From Plasmodiophora brassicae (lineage: Eukaryota > Endomyxa > Phytomyxea > Plasmodiophorida > Plasmodiophoridae): 64,000 nt of DNA. The notes under the pieces are model-generated. The model searched no databases. It saw only the letters and a list, made by a program, of their open reading frames with translations, and had not been told where the DNA came from. The stretch lies in assembly GCA_039704465.1 (NCBI GenBank), contig JASFAU010000015.1, forward strand, positions 1 to 64,000, read 5' to 3'. This document shows, piece after piece, positions 11,631 to 21,181 of the stretch. Position numbers and translations under genes: made by a program. Position 1 is the stretch's first letter. Every line of letters begins with the position of its first letter.

Positions 11631-13799
11631 TCATTGATGGAACTGCGGGTACTGCTTGAACGCGTCCGCCCACGTGGTCTCATGCCTGCACAGCGACGTG
11701 ATCAGCGGGACGCACTCCTTGACGCTGACGCGGATCTGCTGCATGGTGTCGCGTTCGCGAATGGTGACGGACTGGTCGTTGGGCGTCTCAAAGTCGATCG
11801 TGACGCCGAACGGGATGCCGATCTCGTCAGCGCGCGAGTAGCGCTTGCCGATCGAGGCGGATGACGTGTCCTCGTTCACCGACAGGCCGGCGTCCAGGAA
11901 GGCCTCCGTTAGTCGGGTCGACATGGCACGCTGATCGGGGTGGTTGCTGAGCGGCAGAACGGACACCTTGACGGGGGCAACACGGGCAGGCAGCGACAGC
12001 ACGTGCCGGCGCGGGTCCTCGTCCATGTTACGCACCGACAGGGAATGCTCCAGCAGGCAGTACACGATGCGCCCGATGCCGAACGATGGTTCGATCACGC
12101 TCGGCACGTACGACTCGCCTGACCGTGTCTCCGTCACGAATGTGAACTCGACCATGTTCCGTTCAATGCAAACGTCCAGCTCTGCAGAACACAGCCGGCC
12201 GGCCTCAGTCAACGGGACCAGCAGAGAGCAGCAATGACGCGCATACCTTTGCACTGGATACGGAGCATGGCTTTACCGTTCGCTGCCAGCTCGGCCTCGA
12301 GAGCCTGCGCGCGTTCCGGATCGCCCGAGGCCATCTCCTCGAGCGTTTCGGCGACGGCGCGAGCGTCCTTCTTGAATTTGGGGCCGAGCTTGTTCTTGTG
12401 TACATTGGCGACCAGGGTGGTCACGGTGCGCGGCGCGTCGTAGGTCTCATAGGCGCGCAGGTCAATGTTCGTATGGTTCATGTGCTGCGTCAGGTCGTAG
12501 CAGGATCGATCGGCGTGTCCGACGCATTCGATCCAGCCGTATGACGTGTGGATCTCGGCGTCCCAGCAATCGCTGGCGTAGTGCGCCATCTCGGTGGACT
12601 TGTGCTGACGGAAGCGCAGGCGTGCCGGGTCGATACCGATCTTGTGCAGGAAGGTCTGCGTACGCGCCATGAAGTACGCCAGCGTCTCATTGTCGATGAC
12701 GCCATTCCGGACAGCGTCGCCGACCTTGGTCGCCTGGACAACATCGTTGCCGTCCTGCGCGGACGCCGGCAGCAGGTTCATGACCTGCTCGGCCACGTTG
12801 CCGAACCTGGGGTGCTGCTTGCGCTGCGGGTGCACAAAGTGCTCGATCTCGGCCATCTGGAATTCGCGTACGCGCAGCAGGCCGCTTCGAGGGGCGATCT
12901 CGTTTCGGAACGCCAGGCCGATCTGGGCGGCGGCGAATGGCATACGGCCACCCCGGAACTCGAGCAGCCGCCGGTAGTTCGTGAAGATGCCCTGGGCGGT
13001 CTCTGGGCGCAGGTACCCATGCAGCTTGCCGCTGGGGCCGATCGGCGTGCCGAACATGAGGTTGAACGAGAAGGGCTCCGAGATTGGGTTGCCCGTGTCG
13101 GAGGCGACCACCTCCAGCTCGGTCAGCACCGTGTGCAGATCCGCCTGCGAGTACGCGTCCGCCTGGGCACGAATCGCACGCAGCTCAGCGCGCCGACCTT
13201 CCATCATGGCCGGGTCGTCCAGCATCTTGTCGATGTGCTCCTCGAGGAGCTTGTCGGCCCGGTACGGCTGGCCGGTGACCGTGTCGCGCACCATGAAATC
13301 AGTGAAACGATCGACATGGCCACTGGTCTTCAGCACGTCCGACAGGGTCAGCACGGCCGTCGACACCTCCAGCATCTGCTCGGCCAGGATGAAATGGTTT
13401 CGCCAAATGGACAGAATGTTCTCCTTAATCTATACAGACGTGCGCCATGAGTTGTCGCGCAACACAGCAGAGATACGGTCGAAAAGAGCAACGTACGGCC
13501 GTCCCAGGCGGGCCGTAGTCGTACAGGCCAGCGACGCCGCCGTAGATCTCGAAACTGGGCACGACAAAGAAGCGCTGTTTCAGAAGCTGATCGAGCTCAG
13601 TTTTCAAGCTATCTTGCTCGTTGGTCTTGTCCGAAACGGTCAGCGCCGCCAGTCGCTCATCGAGATCGCGCAGGTCCCGAACGGCAGCGGCGATCGCTTC
13701 CGCGGACCCACCCGAAGCCTTCAACGTCTTGACCTGTTCGGCAACGGCCACCCGCTTCTGCCGGATCTGATCGGCATCATCCCATCGTTCGTTAGCCAT
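11631..13799 (-). CDS. glycyl-tRNA synthetase, eukaryotic alpha2 type
   Basis: Three exons, 13799-13497, 13429-12247 and 12181-11631, with introns of 67 and 65 nt, give 678 aa, the usual family length. It opens with a WHEP-type helix-turn-helix (about residues 7-55). The class II core follows: motif 1 beginning at FEIYGGVAGLYDYGPPG, motif 2 FRNEIAPRSGLLRVREF and motif 3 PSVIEPSFGIGR. A C-terminal anticodon-binding domain starts near APVKVSVLPLS. It charges tRNA-Gly with glycine. No mitochondrial targeting sequence precedes the Met used, so this would be the cytosolic form unless an upstream start exists. Both introns restore invariant sequence. Confidence 0.95.
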
Positions 13800-13991
13800 C
13801 GTTTGTGCTGAAGGCAGCCTCCGAACGTGGATCGACTGTCACCGAACGGAACTGCACCTCCACGGACTCCGCAACGCGCCTCCCCACAGCCGGCCACACG
13901 AACTGCCTGCGTCCCGCACCGGCCCACATCCGGCTTGCCCGTGCGCCATGACACAAATAGCACGGCCGAAACACGTCCAGTACACGGGCGA

Positions 13992-15317
13992 CTATTTATC
14001 AGATTGTGACCCGTATTCTGGTTCGGGTTCCCATGGTACGGTCTCCATGGCTTCCAACGACGCGATGCTGTTGTGTGCCGTTGTCCACGTGCCCATCATC
14101 TTCAATTTCGCTTTCTCGCGTTCCAGTCGGGTCGCTCGTAGCTTCTTCCGCAGCGACCGATTCCGACTGAACGCGCTGGATATCGGCCCGCCGTTGGTCA
14201 GGACTTCGACGAGATGGGCTGGCGACTGTCCCTCCTTGTTGCTGTAGATGCTCGTGCATCGAGCGGAACGCCCCAGGCGCCCAGCCCGACCGAGCCGGTG
14301 GACGAACGTGAGAATGTCGTTGGCCAGCGGCGCCTGGATGACATGGTCGACGTCGACGAAATCGATGCCGCGCGACGCTATGTCCGTGCAGACGAGCATG
14401 AAGATGTCGCCGTTGTTGAACTTGGCTAGGAGCGCCCTGCGTTCGTCAACGTCGACGTCAGCCGTGAACAGGTGCCCTGTAATGTTGTATCGGGCCAGCT
14501 CCGTCACGATCGACTTCGCCATTGTGCTGCTGGAGCAGAAGACGAGCGTCTTGTCCTCGGGAAGCAGGCAGGCCTGCATGGCGCTGACCAGAGAGAGCGT
14601 CGTGATCGGGTTCGTTTCGAGGAACCCCTTGATGACATGTGTCATGACGAGATCGACGTCGGGCATGGTGACCCAGTGGGCCTGCTTGGCGTACCTCTGA
14701 CGGATGACCTGGCCGGGCGACTTTCCGGGTGTGTCCGGCATAGTGGCGCTGAGAAACACCAGTCGGTCGTACTTGCACCCGGTCAGGACCTTGTCAAGGC
14801 AGTCGCCCTGGCCGCCACCATTGGCGATCATGAAGTCGGCCTCGTCGACCACGACGGTGTCGAATGTGGTGGCCCCCGATGCCAGCATGGACGCCATGGC
14901 GATCGACGGCATTGTAACCTGGATGTGGGCGGAAAACGGCCGCGCCAATGACGACGGGCGACGCGAATCGGCCTTCACCTGGGCGACGCCGGCGTACACC
15001 TTGTTCAGGGCGGCCGCCGTCTGTTCGCAGAGAAGCAGGTTCGGCGCCAGGACCAGCGTCGACGGCGGCAACCTGGTCGGCCCATCCAGAATGCGTTGCA
15101 TGAGCGGTATGCCGACCGCCAGGGTCTTCCCCGTCCCTGTTCGCGCCGACACGACCGTCGTCTTATGCGACGCCAGCAGCGCGGGCACAATCGCTTCCTG
15201 CGATTCCGTTGGCGCCTTGTACCCGACTCGGGCCAGCGCCCTGCACAGGTCATCGGCTATGCCCAGCGCCGCCCATGTCGACGCGTGCCGCGCCGCACGC
15301 CTGTACACGGCCACCAT
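13992..15317 (-). CDS. DEAD-box RNA helicase
   Basis: An intron-free frame of 441 aa. Motif I is ARTGTGKT, motif II VVVDEADFM, motif III SAT; the C-terminal RecA domain has CTDIASRGIDF (motif V) and HRLGRAGRLGR (motif VI). A hydrophobic/basic N-terminus (MVAVYRRAARHASTW) could be a mitochondrial presequence, so an organellar RNA helicase is plausible but unproven. It is short for the family because it lacks long extensions. It runs leftward and its 3' end is about 190 bp from the start of the leftward glycyl-tRNA synthetase. Confidence 0.9.
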   Translation of the reverse strand: MVAVYRRAARHASTWAALGIADDLCRALARVGYKAPTESQEAIVPALLASHKTTVVSARTGTGKTLAVGIPLMQRILDGPTRLPPSTLVLAPNLLLCEQTAAALNKVYAGVAQVKADSRRPSSLARPFSAHIQVTMPSIAMASMLASGATTFDTVVVDEADFMIANGGGQGDCLDKVLTGCKYDRLVFLSATMPDTPGKSPGQVIRQRYAKQAHWVTMPDVDLVMTHVIKGFLETNPITTLSLVSAMQACLLPEDKTLVFCSSSTMAKSIVTELARYNITGHLFTADVDVDERRALLAKFNNGDIFMLVCTDIASRGIDFVDVDHVIQAPLANDILTFVHRLGRAGRLGRSARCTSIYSNKEGQSPAHLVEVLTNGGPISSAFSRNRSLRKKLRATRLEREKAKLKMMGTWTTAHNSIASLEAMETVPWEPEPEYGSQSDK

Positions 15318-15537
15318 CGTTGGCGCGGCCGGCCCGGGTCCCGGACTTTGCTGCGTTGCTGCACTGGCGCTCGACCATGACGCGCCGTTTTGGCTCGTTC
15401 CCGCCCCCTGCCGGCACCCCCCCTTTCGAATTCGACGACTGTGCCAACTTGTGGTGCTGGAGCGACCCCACGCGTACCCGGATGGTGCTGCGGTTCGGAC
15501 GTTCCGGCGCAGCGTTCAAGAAACGTCCCGCCGGACG

Positions 15538-15831
15538 ATGGTGCAGCTCGCTGTGGCACTGTTCACCACAGTGCTGACCGCGGGTTGCCTGACTGCTGCA
15601 CTCTTACTGGAGAGTAATGCGGAGCCGTACCAGCGCGCGTACGAGCGAATTGTAAGGTGCATACGTTGGGCTTTCATTCGCTGCTGACACCGTACCGGAA
15701 AACAGCATCACATCGACGTCATGCAGCGCACGAACTCAAAGGTCGTGATCGATCAGACCCTATCGCGACGAAAGACCCTGCCGTCAGGCGAACAGGCCAC
15801 ATCGGGAGCGGGTTCGGTGGACACGATGTGA
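15538..15831 (+). CDS. possible small single-pass membrane protein
   Basis: Candidate two-exon gene: 15538-15651 and 15727-15831, with a 75-nt intron (GTAAGG..TGCAG, with CTGAC inside), giving about 72 aa. It has an N-terminal hydrophobic segment (LAVALFTTVLTAGCLTAALLL) followed by a basic, polar tail. It resembles small mitochondrial or secretory membrane proteins in shape only. An alternative reading starts at 15377 in another frame. It sits between the divergent helicase start and the 3' end of the DNAJC11-like gene, where a small gene would fit. Transcript data would decide. Confidence 0.35.
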
Positions 15832-15860
15832 CGCTCCGGAATGTTTCATACAGAGCGCGA

Positions 15861-17917
15861 CTATTCCTTTATGTGCGACAGATTGGGCAGCGCCAGCTCC
15901 TGGTCGTCCGTCACCGTGCACTCGTGGACGATGCACCTGTACAGATACCGGACGCGTAGTTTGCACAGGGGCCCATGCCGGATCTCGAATAGCCCATCGT
16001 GGGCACTGTGCGGACCGGCCAGGACGAGGCGACTGTCCGCGACCAGGCACTGGAGCGGGATCTGACCACATGGGACCCGCTGTCAGCAAGGTTGCTGGTT
16101 GCAATTTGCCAAACGAGATGTACCGTGGCGTCCATCGAGCTGGGAAACGTCCTCGACCATTCGTCGGCAACGCTGTCGTCGACGTCGTCGTCGTCGTCGC
16201 CGCCGTCATCAGCGGCATCATGGGCAGTAGACTCCTTTGTCGATAGATCGCCGTACACTGCTTGGACAATGACCAGCCCATCGATGTCTACGTTGAAGGC
16301 GGACATAACGTCATCGAGCGAACGGCAAGCACGCGGGCCCATCCACGTGGGTACCTTCTTCGCGCTGCCGAATGCGAGTTGCCGATGCAGCGTTTGTGGC
16401 TTGCCAATGCAGGGCCGCCTTTCGCTGCTCAACGTATGCACGACCCGAATCGCTCAAGTATCGATCCGACACCCGGGACCACGACAGTGTCCACAGCAGG
16501 CGACCAATAATGGGTGCAACCGCAAACAGCAGCCACCTCCCACTCAGCGACGGCCCGGTTTCATCCTAGGCGAAAGATTAATGGGCCGCATCCGACGACT
16601 AATTCGCGATCAGATACCCGCCATATGGAGAGCGGCACCCTCAGGCGGCACGCGCCGCGTTCCAGGGAGACGGCCAGCGAAACGCCATCCATGGCATCGA
16701 GCGTCACGCCGTACCGGACGCGGACGCGACGCCCGATGCGGTACGACGTACCGACTTCCAGGGATGCCTGAGTCAGCAGACCCCTGACTTCCACGTACGT
16801 GCCCCGGGACTCGGCTCGGCCCTGTGCACACACACACACCATCGAGACATATTAGTGGGGAGGGTCCAGTGCCACGTCGGTTGATGAAATACGAACTTCC
16901 AGGCCGGAATTCACACCGGACAGACGAAGGCCACCAGATATCGTAACGCCCGAACTCGTGCCTAGTACCAAAGTGCAGCACCAGGGTTAGCGAACGACGA
17001 GAACTCGCTGAACATTCTCATGACAGCCACGTACGGGATGCTCGTTTCGCAGAGATGGACAGAGCAAGAACGGGCTCCAGCGCGATCTGCATGACGGCAG
17101 ACACGTATCGGCTGAAGGATCGCGTCAGGCGCAACCATAAGCTCGGCAGGATACGACGTCGGCGATGGCGGATGGATCGCAGCCCCATGCCGACCGCTGC
17201 CGACGTCATTGAACTGAACTCGTGACGCAGTTCCGCGTCGAGTCCCAGCGGCAACGACAGCGTGACACGAGAGGACGACTGCCGGGAGATGGCATGCAGC
17301 CAGGCAACCGAGGTCGTGGTGAGGACCGACGTCGGCGCCAAGTGTCGCCCGGTGTCTATAACGCTGCAGGATGCGGATACCAGCAGGTGGTCGATTCCGG
17401 TCCCACAGTCGACCGTGGCCTGGGTCTGCATCTCTGCCGACGTAGGGCTGTTGCCCGCTGCGCATGATAATTGCAGATGGGCGTCATGGTCGGCAATGTC
17501 GATATCTCGGTCGATGGCGCGGTCCAGTACGGTGCGCTCGATGGCGTATGGGCTAAGCAGCGACTCGATAAACGGATCGATGGGGGTCGGTTCGCCCTGC
17601 ACGTCGAACGCGATACGGGAGGACAGCGTCGACAGCGTCTGGTTCGCTTGCGATATGACTGGGAACATCCCCGCCAGCGCAGACTTGTTCGCTGCCGATG
17701 ACGATCGATCCGGGTGCGCCAGCAGTGACATCTGCCGGTAGCGCTGACGGATTTCGCCCGGTGGTGCCGTCGGTGGCACATTCAGGACGGCGTACGGCGA
17801 TTCGCCGCCGGCCGCGACCGTCACCGCATCCCAGTCCTCCGGCGAAACATCGAGCAGCGCTGCTTCCACATCCGTGGTGTTGTCACGCGGCGCCGTTGTT
17901 CCGTGCGGCACCGCCAT
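15861..17917 (-). CDS. DNAJC11-like J-domain mitochondrial protein
   Basis: Six exons (17917-17035, 16961-16876, 16821-16618, 16565-16355, 16287-16124, 16061-15861) with introns of 73, 54, 52, 67 and 62 nt give 582 aa, close to the usual DNAJC11 length. The N-terminus is a J domain (YAVLNVPP..., with the essential HPD in SLLAHPDR). The middle has beta-rich sequence as in the DNAJC11 beta-barrel-like region. A helix and charged segment (RAYVEQRKAALHWQ) follows. The C-terminus matches the DUF3395 family (GLVIVQAVYGDL, then IPLQCLVADSRLVL and VRYLYRCIVHECTV). Known relatives associate with the MICOS/SAM bridge and shape cristae. The first two splice sites are less certain than the last three. 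Confidence 0.85.
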
Positions 17918-18247
17918 CGACGAGCTGCAGCGGTACTCTGCACCGACGCGGTGGCCCTATTAGTCGTGCGACTGCGCGCACAAATGTTGTAGGTAGGCAG
18001 AGCGCACCGTCCGGCTACACAGTCAGATGCGAGCTGCAACGCCGCTATCCTGCACCCGCTGTGCCGTCGTAACCGCGAACTGCACCCGCTGAGTCGTCGT
18101 AACCGCGAACTGCACCCGCCCGTTGACTCGCTCGCAGTGGAATGCCAAACGCGTCCCGAAGGGCAATGCCGGCCGATACTTTATTGCCCGGTTGCCGTGC
18201 GATGTCATATCTGTCTGCGGTCAGATCAGCAGGCGGTCGGTTGCGTA
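17918..18247. other. intergenic; imperfect tandem duplication of about 30 bp
   Basis: Near 18060-18120 a unit beginning GTCGTAACCGCGAACTGC occurs twice in tandem. Otherwise only the upstream region of the DNAJC11-like gene and the 3' flank of the coiled-coil gene are present. Confidence 0.5.
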
Positions 18248-19306
18248 TCAGTAGGGTCGCGGGCGGATGCCAGACGCTGTCGATGGTTGGACGTCGTGAC
18301 GTTTGATCTTCTCCAGGGTGTGGGCGTTGAGTTTGACTTCCGTGTCGGACATGGCGGCACGTTCCTTCTGCTTTCGCTGTTCGATCTCGACCACCTGCGC
18401 ACCCAGGAACATGTTCTGCTCCAACAGCTTCTGCTTGCGCGCCTTCGTCTCGGCCGCCTCTCGCGCATCGATTTTAGCGAGTGTCGCCTTGACCGCTTCG
18501 CAGTACTCCATGTCCAGCTGGACCTGTCGGCGCTTCTCCTCGGCCCGCGCGTCGACCTGCCGCTTCAGTTCGATGGCAATGTCTTCCTTCATCTTCTGGC
18601 GCTGTCGCTCCTTCTCCGCCTCGAGCTCATCCTGCTGGCGGTGGAACGCCTCCTGTGCCTGTCGAATCTTCTCCTCGGCCAGCTGTGCCGCCTTGGTCGC
18701 CTCCTCCGTGCTCTTCAGCAGCTGCGCAATGTTGGCCTCCTGCTTCTTCGCCTTGACCTCGTAGTACTCGGCCCGTGCGGCCTCGGCTGCCGCCACCTGC
18801 CTCGCGTACGCCGCCTGACGTTCCAGCTCCTCCTGGTCCTGACGCCGTCGCTCCTCCCGCTTGATCTGTTCCGTGATCTCGTTCTCGCGTTTCACCCGCT
18901 CCATCTTCTCCTTTTCGCGTCGTCGTCGTTCAGCCGCCTCCTTCTTCTGCCGTTCGCTGTCCGCCTTGTACTTGGCGACCGTGATCGCGTTCTCCTCGGC
19001 GCGCACCTCGGCTGCCCGCTGCTTTCTGGCCACGTTGGTCGCCATCTGCTGCATGCGAACGTCCTTCTCGTGCATTATCTTCGCCTTGCGGCGTGCCGCG
19101 TCGGCCTCTTCGTCCGCCAGCAACTTGCGGAACTGGGCCAGCTCCTTCTCGCGCTCGACCTGCTTCGCCTTCGCCTTCGTCTCAGCTAGCGCCTCTCGCT
19201 CTTTCAGTTGCTGATCCAGCGTCAGTTTGAACGTGGCCTTGGCCTTCTTCGCCTGTTCGATCTCGACCTTGGCGTCGAGTGCGGCGACCTGCTGGTTGTA
19301 CGACAT
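18248..19306 (-). CDS. long coiled-coil protein (TPH/trichohyalin-like)
   Basis: A 352-aa frame from ATG 19306. Almost the whole protein is a charged coiled coil rich in Glu, Lys, Arg, Gln and Ala (for example ERRRREKEKMERVKRENEIT and AQLAEEKIRQAQEAFHRQ), with a short N-terminal head and an unstructured C-terminus ending RPRPY. It resembles trichohyalin/plectin-homology proteins of cilia and flagella (MNS1/CFAP type), but I cannot assign a family by eye. A role in a flagellar axoneme would fit a zoospore-forming protist. The frame extends upstream, but the extension is low-complexity and overlaps the next gene's tail. Confidence 0.75.
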   Translation of the reverse strand: MSYNQQVAALDAKVEIEQAKKAKATFKLTLDQQLKEREALAETKAKAKQVEREKELAQFRKLLADEEADAARRKAKIMHEKDVRMQQMATNVARKQRAAEVRAEENAITVAKYKADSERQKKEAAERRRREKEKMERVKRENEITEQIKREERRRQDQEELERQAAYARQVAAAEAARAEYYEVKAKKQEANIAQLLKSTEEATKAAQLAEEKIRQAQEAFHRQQDELEAEKERQRQKMKEDIAIELKRQVDARAEEKRRQVQLDMEYCEAVKATLAKIDAREAAETKARKQKLLEQNMFLGAQVVEIEQRKQKERAAMSDTEVKLNAHTLEKIKRHDVQPSTASGIRPRPY

Positions 19307-19388
19307 GATGGAAACCCAGTCGAGCTGGCTGTTACGCCTAAACCGCAGTGTTAGAGTTCCAACACCGTCCGCGCTTCTGCAATGCGAC

Positions 19389-19808
19389 CTACGTTCTGTA
19401 CGCTTCCACGAGCTGCGTTCTGGTCGGGGGCAGTTCGTCTCCATCGCTGTTGAATCGCCCGACGAGCTTCGGATGGAACTGCTGGGATTGGTCGGCGGTC
19501 CCGGCAGGCAGCGCAGCCGCCGATCGTCCGTTCTGCTGCTGTCCAGTTTCAAGCACGGATGTGGACGTGCATCGCGTCAAGGATGCGCCAGAGTCTCCTG
19601 ACTGTCCCTGTCGTGCCCAGCGCCCATTGACCTTTTTGCACCCATCAGGCATCTTCCGCCCGTATTTGTCGGCGTACTTGCTGGCCAGGGACGACTTGGA
19701 TTCCTGCGCCTGGAGCTGTTTCCGCAGCGAGGCCTGGTGCGAGGCGGACAGCTTCCGACCCTTATACAGCAGGGTCGAGGCCGACCTCGTCATCGATTTG
19801 TTCGACAT
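19389..19808 (-). CDS. small basic hypothetical protein
   Basis: A 139-aa frame starting at ATG 19808 (MSNKSMTRSASTLLYKGRKL). The first 65 residues are basic and look like a genuine conserved N-terminus; the Ser/Gln-rich remainder could hide an intron after KMPDGCKK. It lies directly upstream of, and on the same strand as, the coiled-coil gene. An alternative is that it is a 5' exon of that gene. No family recognised. Confidence 0.45.
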   Translation of the reverse strand: MSNKSMTRSASTLLYKGRKLSASHQASLRKQLQAQESKSSLASKYADKYGRKMPDGCKKVNGRWARQGQSGDSGASLTRCTSTSVLETGQQQNGRSAAALPAGTADQSQQFHPKLVGRFNSDGDELPPTRTQLVEAYRT

Positions 19809-19844
19809 GTGTCCCCCGGCAAGGCTGGCGCGACCACCACACAA

Positions 19845-20241
19845 TCTACGCGATGGGGGTGGTACACTCTCCCGATCGGCTGCTATGAATCAATCGCCAT
19901 ACTAATAATACCAGGGTGCGAATGAATGGTGTATGTCCCCGCATCACGATCCGGATAGGCAAGCGGACTGAGGAAGGGCCGAGCCCGGTTTGTCCAGCAA
20001 GTCCAGTCGGCAGGCCGCGCCCGCCCCGCGTTCTGGTCTGCAGGCGGACGGGCTGCCCGAAAATAGGCACGGCCAATTTGGCAGTGCGACCGCGACCGTG
20101 TCTGTCGCGCTGGCCGTCCGTGGCGCATTGACGAATTGGGCCGGACTGTGCCAGACCGCGTCGTCGTCGCCGCCTGCCCGCCCCCCGTGCGACATCGACG
20201 CTCGCAACCGGACGGATACCGCCCGCCCTGTCGCGTAGGCC
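19845..20241. other. intergenic region upstream of Rac copy 2
   Basis: No coding signal. It does not resemble the region upstream of the first Rac copy, so the duplication does not visibly extend into the promoter. Confidence 0.5.
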
Positions 20242-20878
20242 ATGCAGAACGTAAAATGCGTCGTCGTCGGCGACGGTGCCGTCGGTAAGACGTGCCTGCT
20301 GATCTCGTACACGACGAATGCGTTCCCGGGCGAATACATCCCGACCGTATTCGACAACTACTCGGCGACGGTCATGGTCGACGGGCGGCCCATCAATGTC
20401 GGTCTCTGGGATACGGCCGGCCAGGAGGACTACGATCGTCTGCGACCGCTGTCCTACCCGCAGACCGACGTCTTCCTCCTCTGCTTCTCCATCATATCGC
20501 CGGCATCATTTGAAAACATCAAGTCGAAGTGGTGTGTGCGCGCGCGCGTACTCATCGCCTTGGAGGCCGGTCGGTGACGAAATATTTGTCCATAGGTATC
20601 CCGAGATCCAGCATCACGCCCCGAATGTCCCGAAGGTGCTGGTCGGGACCAAGTCCGATCTGCGCGGCGACACGGCCGTGGCGAACTCGCTGGCGCAGAA
20701 GGGCCTGTCGATGATCACCCGGGAGCAAGCGATCCAGATGGCGCAGTCCATCGGCGCGGTCGAGTACCTGGAATGCAGTGCGCTGACCCAGGAGGGCCTG
20801 AAGACCGTGTTCGACCGGGCCATCCACGCCGCCCTGAACAGGCCCAACAAGACCAAGAAAAAGTGTACGCTGCTGTGA
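20242..20878 (+). CDS. Rac/Rho family small GTPase (copy 2)
   Basis: Exons 20242-20531 and 20596-20878, with a 64-nt intron (GTGTGT..CATAG) splitting the same Trp codon as in copy 1, give 190 aa. It carries all GTPase motifs ([41 protein letters not shown]). The tail is KTKKKCTLL, a polybasic stretch and a CTLL box predicting geranylgeranylation. It differs from copy 1 mainly in the second half and the tail. The first 234 coding bases differ at only one position, which points to recent gene conversion. Confidence 0.95.
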
Positions 20879-21181
20879 GCAGGTGCCGTACGCGCCCCTG
20901 AATTGTATACCTGCCCCGTGTCCCTACATTACACAACCGCAATTCCTGACGTCCAGCTGTATGCGTTTGTCCAGTGCGCCTCTTCCGCCTGTGTCGTGTG
21001 CATCCATGCCTATACATGTAGACGTGTGTGTGTGTGTGTTCGCTACCGGTGCCGCGCCGGGTCGCTGGCCCTGGACCTGCGATCCTTGCTTTGTGCGGCA
21101 CGCTGTTCATCTGTGCCTCGACGGCGTACCTGGTGGGCGCGGGACCACAATAACCCCGGCGGTCGTGGCCGTGCGCCGCAG
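20879..21181. other. intergenic region with short GT microsatellite
   Basis: 3' flank of Rac copy 2 and 5' flank of the aminodeoxychorismate synthase gene. A (GT)n run of about 7 units lies near 21024-21039. The downstream frame is open through this interval, but without a credible earlier Met or conserved sequence. Confidence 0.4.
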
